A stretch of DNA of 14,128 nucleotides from Pavlovales sp. CCMP2436 (lineage: Eukaryota > Haptophyta > Pavlovophyceae > Pavlovales). Both the position numbers and the translations under genes were made by a program. The stretch covers positions 114,201 to 128,328 of the forward strand of contig MU631538.1 of the NCBI GenBank assembly GCA_026770615.1, in the 5' to 3' direction. The notes under the pieces were generated by a model. It made no database searches and had not been told where the DNA came from. It was given only the letters and a program-made list of their open reading frames with translations. Position 1 is the first letter of the stretch. Each line of letters begins with the position of its first letter. Positions 7,139 to 14,128 of this stretch are shown here, piece by piece.

Positions 7139-8809
7139 TTACCACCTCCACGCAGCCTTTGCGCGCGCGGCTTCCGGCTCTACTTCCGCCTTGGCGCACG
7201 CGGCCACCGCCTCTGCCGCCGCAGCGCGATGCGCGCCGCTGGCAAAGTCGACCGTCCTGGCGACGAGATCCACGGTAAAGGTCGCATTGGCCTCGATGTA
7301 CTCGCGGATCATGGCTGCAAACAGCGTGGCAGTGACCTTGTACTTGGCGGTCGGCAGCTTGACGGGCGCGTCTGCGTCGAGGAGGTCGCGCATCAGATCG
7401 GCCACGGTGAACGCGCGTCCGATCAGCTTCACGTCCTCGAGCGTGAGCGCGCCCTGCACGTCTTCGAGCGCTGCCGCCTCGAACGCGCTCGCCCACGTCT
7501 CGGCGCGCGCGCGCAAGTCCGCCTCGCTCGTGCTGCAGCACAACTCTGCTCCGACCGCTCCGGTGAACTTTGCGAGCGTGGTGAGCTGCAAGACGCACTC
7601 CTTCACGGCAGCGACCGCCGCATCGCTCGCCACCTCTTTGGGCAGCGTCGCAAGGGTGGCGTCGAGCACTGCCGAGGCCTCCTCGCACGAGAAGCTGCCG
7701 ACGCGCAGGAACTTCTGCCGCCCGGGGTCGTCGGGCAGCTCGGCCACCGCAAACGAGCTGCTCAGCACGACGATGGCGTGGCAGAGCCCCTTGTCGTGCG
7801 TGAGCTGCTTGGCGTGGTCGCACACGCTCGCGATGAGCTTGCTGTCGCCCGACTTGTTGACGTCGAACACGACGATCGGACTCCAGTCCGGCTCGTCCGG
7901 ATGGGCCACGCGGTGGGCCTGCGTCGCTTGCGCGAGCCGCTCGTAGAGCTGCCCTTTGAGCGCCTCGGAGGGGACGTACGCCGCTGGCTGAGCCGCGCGG
8001 TACTGCTTGAGCGCCGTGTCCACGACGAGCCGCCAGTCTTCACCAGTCTTCGCATCGCCAGTCTTCACCACGACGATGCCCGCGCCGCTTTTGCTGAGCA
8101 CGTGCTCCACGAGCGTCAACTTGCCCGCGCCGCGCGCGCCGTACGCGACCAAGTAGGCGCCGGCCTTGGATTTGGGCTGCGGCTGGAGGTGGGCCTCGAG
8201 CTTCGCCTCGAGGTCGCGCCGCGGCACGTATTCGTTCACCTGGTCCGCGAGGGGTAGAGGCACGTGCGCGGCGAGGATCGCGTCCGTCTCCATGTGCGCG
8301 CGGCCGACGTCCGACTCGCGGTAGGCCTTCTGGCGATCATTGCTCGCGGCGAAGAGCGAGAGGACGAGGCCGGAAGCGGTGAGGGCCAGAGTGGCTCGCG
8401 GGTACTCTTCCGCGATGCCGAGCGCCGCGCGCGCGCGCCCCAAGAGGAACGTCTGTGCGCGGTCAAAGACGCTGCCGCCTCCGCTCCTGCTGGCGCCAGC
8501 GGAGAAGGGACGTTGCGTAGGATGTGGCAACACGCGCAGCTCGAAAGGCTTCAGCGCGGTGCTCTGCAGCAAACAGAGTAAACTGCCTGCGGACGGGGAG
8601 GATGCCCGGTGCGCGGAGGACGACGAGTCCGGACGCAGCGCGCCACATCCCCAACAGTGCGCCTGTTCCAGCAGGACCGCCCGTTCCCTCGGCCTGCCCT
8701 CGGCTCCTGTAGCGGTGTCCAAGCAAGGGAGTCCAAGCGGCCAAGTCTGAACCACCGCTAGAGCCAGCTCTTTTGCGCGGGTTGTCACCCAGTCGCGCGA
8801 GGGGCTCAT
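7139..8809 (-). CDS. P-loop ATPase with N-terminal membrane segment (AAA+/STAND-like)
   Basis: From the ATG at 8809 the frame gives 556 residues. A hydrophobic helix (about 137-156) precedes the ATPase. A VPRR segment near 195 leads to Walker A GARGAGKLT (224-232), a Walker B-like IVVFDVNKSG (312-321) and a sensor-like VVLSSS (347-352). The usual Glu after the Walker B Asp is replaced by Val, so hydrolysis may be weak or differ mechanistically. The C-terminal 170 residues are helical with no recognised domain. The start is uncertain. Residues 1-110 are poorly gene-like, whereas an ATG at 8648 in another frame gives a presequence-like MWRAASGLVVLRAP. RPFSAG near residue 100 also suggests a cleaved organelle signal; a short intron could connect them. 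The stop overlaps a strong donor, GTAAGT (7137-7142), so a small last exon may exist. Substrate unknown. Confidence 0.72.
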   Translation of the reverse strand: MSPSRDWVTTRAKELALAVVQTWPLGLPCLDTATGAEGRPRERAVLLEQAHCWGCGALRPDSSSSAHRASSPSAGSLLCLLQSTALKPFELRVLPHPTQRPFSAGASRSGGGSVFDRAQTFLLGRARAALGIAEEYPRATLALTASGLVLSLFAASNDRQKAYRESDVGRAHMETDAILAAHVPLPLADQVNEYVPRRDLEAKLEAHLQPQPKSKAGAYLVAYGARGAGKLTLVEHVLSKSGAGIVVVKTGDAKTGEDWRLVVDTALKQYRAAQPAAYVPSEALKGQLYERLAQATQAHRVAHPDEPDWSPIVVFDVNKSGDSKLIASVCDHAKQLTHDKGLCHAIVVLSSSFAVAELPDDPGRQKFLRVGSFSCEEASAVLDATLATLPKEVASDAAVAAVKECVLQLTTLAKFTGAVGAELCCSTSEADLRARAETWASAFEAAALEDVQGALTLEDVKLIGRAFTVADLMRDLLDADAPVKLPTAKYKVTATLFAAMIREYIEANATFTVDLVARTVDFASGAHRAAAAEAVAACAKAEVEPEAARAKAAWRW

Positions 8810-8819
8810 CGTACTTGAA
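8649..8819. promoter_or_regulatory. Candidate bidirectional promoter between ATPase and RAD52
   Basis: If the ATPase begins at 8648, 171 bp separate two divergent start codons and must carry both promoters. If it begins at 8809, only 10 bp separate the coding starts and the 5' UTRs overlap the opposite gene. No TATA box or known motif is visible; the call rests on gene arrangement. Confidence 0.35.
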
Positions 8820-10348
8820 ATGGCGCCGCCCGCCCGCGAGGCCCAGGCCGACCCTGCGCGGGCTGAGTGGACGCCCGAGGAGCACCAGCGCATCTCTGAC
8901 GCGCTCGCGATCAAGCTGCCCTCCGAGGCCATCGCGACGCGCGCGGGCCAGGGGGGCAAGCACTTCTCTTACATCGAGTTCTGGAAGGTGATCGAACGGA
9001 CCAACCAGATCTTTGGCTTTGATGGCTGGAGCTCGACGATCATGGACATGGCGCAGGAGTACCTCGACTTCAAGGACGGGCGCACGAGCGTCGGCTACAC
9101 CGTGCTTATGCGCGTCACGCTCAAGAACGGTGCCTTCCACGAGGACGTCGGCTTTGGTTCGATGGAGAAGCAAACGGACCGCGGCAAGGCCATCGAGAAC
9201 GCCAAGAAGGAGGCCGTGAGCGACGCGACGAAGCGCGCACTCAAGTCCTTCGGTCACGCCCTCGGCCTCTCTATCTATGACGCACAGCACTGCCAGGAGG
9301 TCAAGGTGACGCACGACGACAGCACCGACCCTACATGCACCTCCTTCATCGCTGACGCACACACAACCCCCCCCCCCCCTCTTTCTCTCTCCTCCAGGTC
9401 CAGCAGGTTGCGCGTGCCGACGCGCAGAAGCGCGCGCGCCTCTCGGGGCCGAGCGGTTCCGAGATAACGCAGCGTCCGCTCGCCGAGCGCAACGGACTGC
9501 CCGCCGCAACGAAGCCACATGGGAACGGCATTACCTGGGCCGATGGCGAGGGCGCGCCGGCGGGCGGGCTGCAGGCCGAGGGGCAGGTTCGCGCCGGAGG
9601 GGGCATGGGCGGCGGCCAGCCCTCGCGACATGTGCCGCCTGAGTTCGGGGCGCAGGGCGGGGCGGGCATGGGTGCAGCCACTGCGTGCCCGGGCGTCGGG
9701 CCGCAGGCGGCTGGTGCGATGTACCGATGCCAGGCCAACGGCGGCGCGGGCGCGCAGCTTGGGCAGACAGAGGGGCAGCACTGGCAGCAGGCACCGCAGT
9801 TCGCGCATTCGCTCCAGCAACAGCAGCAGCCGCCAGCGCAGCAGCAGATGCTGCTGAAGCAGCAGCGGGCACAGCCCCACATGCAGCCCGTGTGGGCCGG
9901 TGGAGGGGGGCACGCCTGCCAGGCCCTGCAGAGCGGCTTCTCGCCCCCTTCGGACAGCACGTTGGGCGGCGCTGGCTTCCGGCCAGGCCCGGCGGGGTGG
10001 GGGCTCGGTGCAGCGCAGGGCCCCGGCCAACCAGTCCAGCAGCAGCTGCAGCAGCCGCAGCAGCAGCTGCAGCTGCAGCCGCAGCAGCAGCCGCCGCCGC
10101 AGCAGCAGCTGTCGCCACCGCAGCAGCAGCAGCAGCTGGGCGGCTTTGCGCGGCAGCCTCAGCGAGCAGCCCCGCCCCAAGCCCCGCCGCCAAACGGCTG
10201 CGTGGGCCCCAGCGCCACCATGCCAACTGGCATGATAGCGCTCGCGCAGCAGCCGCAGCCGAACCCCCCTCGCGCGATGCAGGGCGCAGGGTCAGGCCCG
10301 GGGCTGCAGGATGGACAGGCCCCACAGCAATCGTCAGCTTCAGGCTGA
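8820..10348 (+). CDS. RAD52: DNA recombination mediator / single-strand annealing protein RAD52
   Basis: Two exons, 8820-9305 and 9398-10348, joined by a 92-nt GT-AG intron (poly-C then CCTCCAG), give 478 residues. RAD52 binds single-stranded DNA as a ring, anneals complementary strands and, in fungi, loads RAD51 during homologous repair in the nucleus. Residues 20-160 form the conserved annealing domain, with FGFDGWSSTI at 65-74, VGYTVLMRVTL at 91-101, HEDVGFG at 107-113 and the KKEAVSDATKRALKSFGHALG helix block at 129-149. The intron falls just after this domain. Exon 2 encodes a low-complexity tail rich in Gly, Pro and Gln, with glutamine clusters near 300-315 and 372-408. I see no clear RPA- or RAD51-binding motif. 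Length fits the family (about 420-500). The start is the first ATG before the conserved domain. Confidence 0.96.
9824..10140 (+). repeat. CAG-rich, polyglutamine-coding stretch in RAD52 exon 2
   Basis: Clusters of CAG codons, broken by CTG and CCG codons, encode short glutamine runs; the densest part is 10036-10137. The units are interrupted rather than pure, so the stretch should be more stable than a plain CAG array. The long Ala or Leu ORFs on other frames are shadows of this. Confidence 0.85.
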
Positions 10349-10588
10349 TGCCGCACACCTGAGCACTTTTTGCGCAGCCGTGGGCTGATGTGCGCACACT
10401 GCACAACTGCCGCCGCCCGCGCCGTGGGCGCGATGAAGTCCTGAGTCGGGTATGATTCACATGCGTGTGACGCGTGCTTGGGTCTGAGCCAGCGCAGCAA
10501 CGCGCTCGCGCGGGCTGGCGTCTAACAGCAGAGGCTGTTGTCATCTGATTCTGGGAGTGCAGTCTGATATAAAGTTACATATATTCGC
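10349..10588. other. RAD52 3' flank
   Basis: Probable 3' UTR and spacer with no clear AATAAA. GGCTGGCGTCTAACAG at 10514-10529 resembles part of the family A terminus but lacks the rest of the element. Confidence 0.5.
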
Positions 10589-11000
10589 GCAGCAAAATTT
10601 GAAATACAATTGGGTCAAAATCTAAATTTGTGGCCAGTTCGGGGGGATTTCGAAAAAGTCGAAAATCCTCCGGTGACAACTCACGAACCAGCTGGGGTAC
10701 AGAGGAGTTAGATGTAGATTCGTGAATGGGGCGCCGCCTCATTTACGAATCCGCCACTGACTCCGCTGTATCCCTTTCGGGCATGACTTTCTTTCCGCTT
10801 CCGAACGCCGAGAATCGGAAATGTTTGTTTCTTTTAGTATGTTGTCGACCTTAGAGGCACATGAGAGTCACGCGAGGCGGGCTCCGGCAGTCGAGGAGGG
10901 CTCTATTCGAGGACAGTTATTGACTCTTAGCGCGCAGGGGCGAATAATGTCCACTTTTTCGTCCCGTCCACAGCTTTTCCCCTGGCCCAGTTGTCCCCAG
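10589..11000 (-). mobile_element. Terminal-inverted-repeat element, family B, copy 2 (inverted, uninterrupted)
   Basis: Reverse-complemented, this stretch aligns with 5885-6480 in order. Shared blocks include TTTTGACCCA, ACTGGCCAC, GGAGGATTTTC, GATTCTCNGCGTTCGG, GTCGACAACATAC and GAATAGAGCCCTCCTCGAC. Its length of about 410 bp equals copy 1 minus the nested insertion. The two copies are several to tens of percent diverged. Any outer terminal repeat beyond 11000 is too degenerate to place. Confidence 0.8.
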
Positions 11001-11572
11001 CACCCATACCCGGCCGGGGGCTGTTATAACTCTAAGCACTCATGCATACCACTCGTAAAGGTAGAAACCGCTGGAGATCATCCATCATATATGTATGTTT
11101 CCGGTCGAAAAATTACTGGCCAGTCGGTTAGGTCGATATTTAATATGTATTGTATCCGATATTTATGCGCAGGCCTCGCCGCTCAGAAGCGAGGAGCTAC
11201 CTCCGCTCCGGCAGATACACCACACAGGTAGATCTAGTGATACCCTGTGTGTCCATGACGAGGCCAAAGCGCGAAATCCCATTCAACTGTGAACTGACAA
11301 CTGCAGTGTGTAAATATCTAGAAATACGTCCGCTGACAATAACTACAGTAGTAAATAATGTATTCCGCCAGCGTCTCTCATCGCCGTCGGTTCATAACGA
11401 CGTCACTCTCGCGAGTGAATCCGCCGTGCCAGCAGATACCTTCAGCTGCGGCTATGCTGAAGGCCCACCACTGACAAACAAATTGAGTTGCCGAACGCGC
11501 CCAAGTTCTCGTCTATAAAGCCAAACTCTGTCACCGTCGCCGTCGCCTCCGCAGCCTCCATCGCTGCTACCA
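11001..11572. other. Intergenic stretch, no gene seen
   Basis: Balanced base composition with scattered short ORFs on the plus strand, none showing recognisable motifs or exon-like codon use. It may be decayed mobile DNA. Confidence 0.5.
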
Positions 11573-11678
11573 CGCCGCCGCCGCCACCGCCGCCGCCGCC
11601 GCCTCCGCCGTCGCCGCCTGCCGCACCGCCGCCGCCGCCACCGCCGCCGCTGCCGCCGCCGCCGCCGTCGCCGTCGCA
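11573..11678. repeat. (CCG)n microsatellite, about 105 bp
   Basis: An imperfect CCG array with a few TCG, CCA, CTG and GCA units, followed by a C run at about 11684-11696. The flanking non-repetitive sequence does not look coding, so polyproline or polyglycine ORFs through it are not supported. Confidence 0.95.
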
Positions 11679-11763
11679 CCGCACCCCCCCCCCCCTCCAA
11701 CCTTCACCCACATCGCTTGCCTTACAGATTCTTGATCTTCAATTGTTTTCCTGCTTACGTCTC

Positions 11764-12123
11764 TTAAACTGGCATTTCACATGTAGCTTCAAACAGGGTC
11801 TTGCTTGCATCACAGGATATCACACACACCCTCCTGCCTCCGTTACGCGATGACGTGATCAGCTCGGATAGTCTTTTCCTGCCCAGAGGGCCGGTCCATC
11901 CAGCAATGCTGTATAGAGGGATTATCACTACTGGTGGGGGAAGGCTGGCGTCGTATACTGCGATGAATTCGCATACTTGCCCATTTGCAATGCGTTTGAG
12001 GAGTACCACGTCCATTCCAATGATCGTGGCAATACTGTGGAGCATGTTGTCATGCATCCATGCTGCCTGTCCATTCGCAAAGTACGGCTGCCCGTACCTT
12101 GCTTGCGCTACTATTGGCCACAT
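11764..12123 (-). CDS. Small ORF, 119 aa, unidentified; possibly a mobile-element fragment
   Basis: This minus-strand ORF has a mixed, non-low-complexity composition including WMHDNMLHSIATIIGMDVV, then IIPLYS near residue 76. The W-x-x-D-x-x-L-x-x-x-A pattern followed by a hydrophobic strand and a Pro-Leu-Tyr strand is faintly like the second half of OTU-type cysteine proteases found in transposons. The catalytic Cys segment and final His are not visible. G+C content is about half, lower than the window's true exons. It could be a relic of a selfish element or a chance ORF. An acceptor-like TCGCAG lies just upstream of the ATG. Confidence 0.25.
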   Translation of the reverse strand: MWPIVAQARYGQPYFANGQAAWMHDNMLHSIATIIGMDVVLLKRIANGQVCEFIAVYDASLPPPVVIIPLYSIAGWTGPLGRKRLSELITSSRNGGRRVCVISCDASKTLFEATCEMPV

Positions 12124-12277
12124 TTTCTGCGATCGTTGTGGTTAAGGGTGTTTCCCATCAGGTCGTTTTGGTGATCCTCAGATCTACGTAACAACAGGTC
12201 CTCTTGGACTTCCGGCGTGAGTAGAAGCGCATGGTTGACTGCCGCTAGTAATTAAACCCCACGGTCCGAAAACAGCA

Positions 12278-13513
12278 ATGGGGGGTTCCGATTCCGGCGC
12301 CGGCGCCGTGATGCCTTTGGAAGGCGTGCAGCTCCTCGAGCGTGGCGCGCAGTCCGACCACGCGGTGAAAGGTACCGTCCCTGACAGACTCCCGAGCGTC
12401 GATGAGCTACCGCGTACGCTCAGACACCGGCTTCTGGCCGCGCTGCGCCCCCCGCCACCTATCTTGCACCACCTGTTTGCGCTCGGCCTTATCGCCGGCC
12501 TCCTCACATGCGGCATCGCGATCGGCATCTCGATTGACACTTCCGGCGGCGTGGAGAAGCTTGGCCGGACCGCCACTCCCGAGGCCTGCGAGCTGCCGCT
12601 GCAAACGCGCCGCGCGCCCACCTGCGCGCAGTGCACCTGCTGCTCCAACGTGGCGACGAGCTACCGCTCGGACTTCTCCTGCCCGGCGTGCGTCGAGTGC
12701 TGCGCACACTGCCCGCGCTGTCGCGAGCTCTCTGCGGAGCATGCCGACTGCGTCGACTCTGGTGCGTACCTGCTATCCGCACCTAATCGGTTCAACCGAT
12801 CTGCTGCCTGCTGCATGCCACTGTCTGTAAGCAATATCAACTCAATTCCCCTCCCCTTGTCTATTCCTGGTCTGTGTGCCTATGTGTAGCGTAACTAGTC
12901 TGCCCCCTCGCCTACCACTGCTAAGTGCTAAACTAACTCCATGCTTGCTACCCCCTTGTCTGCCCGTATCCTCGTGTAATATGTCACTTCCTTATTGCCT
13001 ACACCCTTTGCCTGCACCCCACTTCGCGCGCCCACTTTCTATATGCTGGTCCCGCTGTTTATTCACTCACTGCCTGCACCTGTTGCCCCCCCCCACCCCT
13101 TGTCCGCTCCCCCCTGTCGACTTCAAGGCGGGAAGGTGACCGACTTCAAGGGCGAAGGGCGGGGCTGGTACTGCGTGCCCAAGTCCTACACAGCGACAAA
13201 TGGCCGCCTGCCCGAGTGGTTCAACAGCGTTCTCGATTACAACCGCCAGTGGAGACTATGCGCGCCGCAGGACTTGCCCACCTGCGAAGGGCTTGAGTGC
13301 ATGCCCGAGAGCACCAACGCCTCCTTCGCCCTCCCGGCCGTGACGTCAGCCATGACGCCGCCCTCCCAGCCGTTGCAAACGGCGCCTACTATACAAGTCA
13401 GGTCGCGCCCGAGCCCGTCCTCGCACGCCAAGCCGTCGCCTTTGCCGTCGGCAGCGCCGGCACTGCGCGCTGACGGCGAGCTGCACGCATGGTCAAACAT
13501 GAACTCATCGTAA
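12278..13513 (+). CDS. Single-pass membrane protein with cysteine-rich domain, unknown family
   Basis: Exons 12278-12761 and 13128-13513 flank a 366-nt GTGCGT...CAAG intron whose body is pyrimidine-rich CTGCC-type sequence, giving 289 residues. The ATG has a G at -3 and at +4. About 62 N-terminal residues are followed by one hydrophobic helix (63-86). Next comes a region with 12 cysteines between 104 and 158, many as CxxC (116/119, 135/138, 138/141, 142/145, 145/148) and CC pairs, then four more at 177, 206, 214 and 219. The tail from about 225 is rich in Pro, Ser and Ala. The layout suggests a type II protein with a disulfide-bonded luminal domain, or a cytosolic zinc-binding one; orientation is not determined. 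I do not recognise the family. The second exon's acceptor CAAG is weak, but it alone joins the frames smoothly. Confidence 0.68.
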
Positions 13514-13667
13514 CGCGCTGCGCTCGGCTGCACCGTGACTGGGGAACCCCACGTTTCCGGCATAGTGAAAGCATTGCACATCAAATCAAGCGTGGGATAC
13601 AAAGCAGACCAGCGTGCGTCACTGTGCCCACAAGGCCCAAATAGGAACTTAGTTCAATTAAACTTGA

Positions 13668-13673
13668 AATAAA
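13668..13673 (+). terminator. Candidate polyadenylation signal AATAAA
   Basis: An AATAAA lies 155 bp after the stop of the cysteine-rich protein gene, in otherwise non-coding DNA and at a plausible 3' UTR distance. Whether this organism uses AATAAA is not known from the window. Confidence 0.4.
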
Positions 13674-13749
13674 GCGTGACCTGTCACCTGCCTGGACCTA
13701 ATTTGCATGTCATGAGCATACTACATATCAATTATAATGGCCGCCAGGC

Positions 13750-14119
13750 CGGGAGATTGAAGCCTGGCGTCTGTCTGTCCTAGAAGTCGTGCTGGTCTGA
13801 GCGCTGCGTCGCCCATTGCCTGAGCACTGGGTGCCTTCTTAGTCGGCGGCGCTGGCTTAAGCGCCCGCAACCGGCGTGCCGATGATGGATCTCCGGTATT
13901 ATTGTGTCCGGGCAAGGCCGGCCCGCCAAGCCCAAGGGGGGTTATATGCTTGAATCCCTACCAGTACCAGTAATATATACACTACCGGAGATCCATCGGC
14001 ACGCGCGGTGGCGCCCAAGCCAGCGCAGCCAACTAAGGCACGCAGCAGGCAATGGGTGACGCAGCGCTCAGACCAGCACAACATTCAGAACAGTCAGACG
14101 CCAGCTTGAATCCCTATCA
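13750..14119. mobile_element. Fold-back family A, long inverted pair at window edge
   Basis: The left arm (about 13750-13920) matches the solo arm at 5355-5508, including TCTGAGCGCTGCGTCGCCCA and the GATCTCCGG inner end. The right arm (13984-14119) is its reverse complement, ending GCTTGAATCCCTATCA. The spacer contains an additional partial terminus, GCTTGAATCCCTACCAGT at 13949-13966, so the structure is composite. The left arm has diverged more (the start reads GGGAGATTGAAGCCTGGC). A+T-rich sequence resumes at 14120. Confidence 0.85.
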
Positions 14120-14128
14120 TAAATATAT

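Noticed and set aside
7022..8257. A 411-residue plus-strand ORF opposite the ATPase
   Set aside because: It is Arg/His/Leu-rich, has no motif, and lies antisense to a frame with a clear P-loop; long antisense ORFs are expected in G+C-rich genes.
8463..9518. A minus-strand ORF of 351 residues across RAD52 exon 1
   Set aside because: It is antisense to the conserved annealing domain. Only its last 62 residues (from 8648) are of interest, as a possible ATPase presequence.
9531..10544. A minus-strand ORF of 337 residues with long alanine runs
   Set aside because: It is the antisense shadow of the CAG-rich RAD52 exon.
11442..11711. Polyglycine, polyarginine and polyproline ORFs
   Set aside because: They are translations of the (CCG)n array with no supporting coding sequence around it.
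1..14128. tRNA, rRNA or snRNA genes
   Set aside because: No cloverleaf with A and B boxes and no recognisable rRNA or spliceosomal RNA segment was seen by eye; a covariance-model scan was not possible.

Overview
The window looks like nuclear DNA of a eukaryote, most likely a unicellular alga. G+C-rich genes are broken by short GT-AG introns whose donors are mostly GTGCG, GTGAG or GTGAC. Between the genes lie A+T-rich stretches full of microsatellites and short inverted-repeat elements. There are no bacterial operons or ribosome binding sites. I infer a haptophyte- or stramenopile-like alga from style alone; the sequence does not fix the lineage. Layout: (1) 1-680 is non-coding and probably intronic, with a 17-bp tandem repeat and a fold-back element. 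(2) 681-4189 (+) holds nine exons giving the C-terminal 674 residues of a ferric reductase/NADPH-oxidase family protein; its 5' part, with the haem membrane domain, lies outside the window. (3) 4190-7136 has no intact gene. It carries dispersed direct repeats, a decayed coding-like patch, AT arrays, a solo arm of the fold-back element, a G-rich tract and a terminal-inverted-repeat element that itself contains a smaller element inserted at a TA. (4) 7139-8809 (-) encodes a membrane-anchored or organelle-targeted P-loop ATPase. (5) 8820-10348 (+) is RAD52 in two exons, head to head with the ATPase. (6) 10349-12277 holds a second, inverted and uninterrupted copy of the region-3 element, a (CCG)n array and one doubtful small ORF. 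(7) 12278-13513 (+) encodes a single-pass cysteine-rich protein of no family I recognise. (8) 13750-14128 is another fold-back element, reaching the window edge. The genes are not an obvious pathway: iron reduction or superoxide production, an ATPase, recombination and an orphan membrane protein look like ordinary neighbours. Only the ATPase/RAD52 pair is arranged so that it could share a promoter. The strongest unusual signals are the repeats: a fold-back family that repeatedly sits beside AT arrays, and an inverted pair of elements that flanks the ATPase/RAD52 pair. In that pair, one copy preserves the empty site for the insertion in the other.
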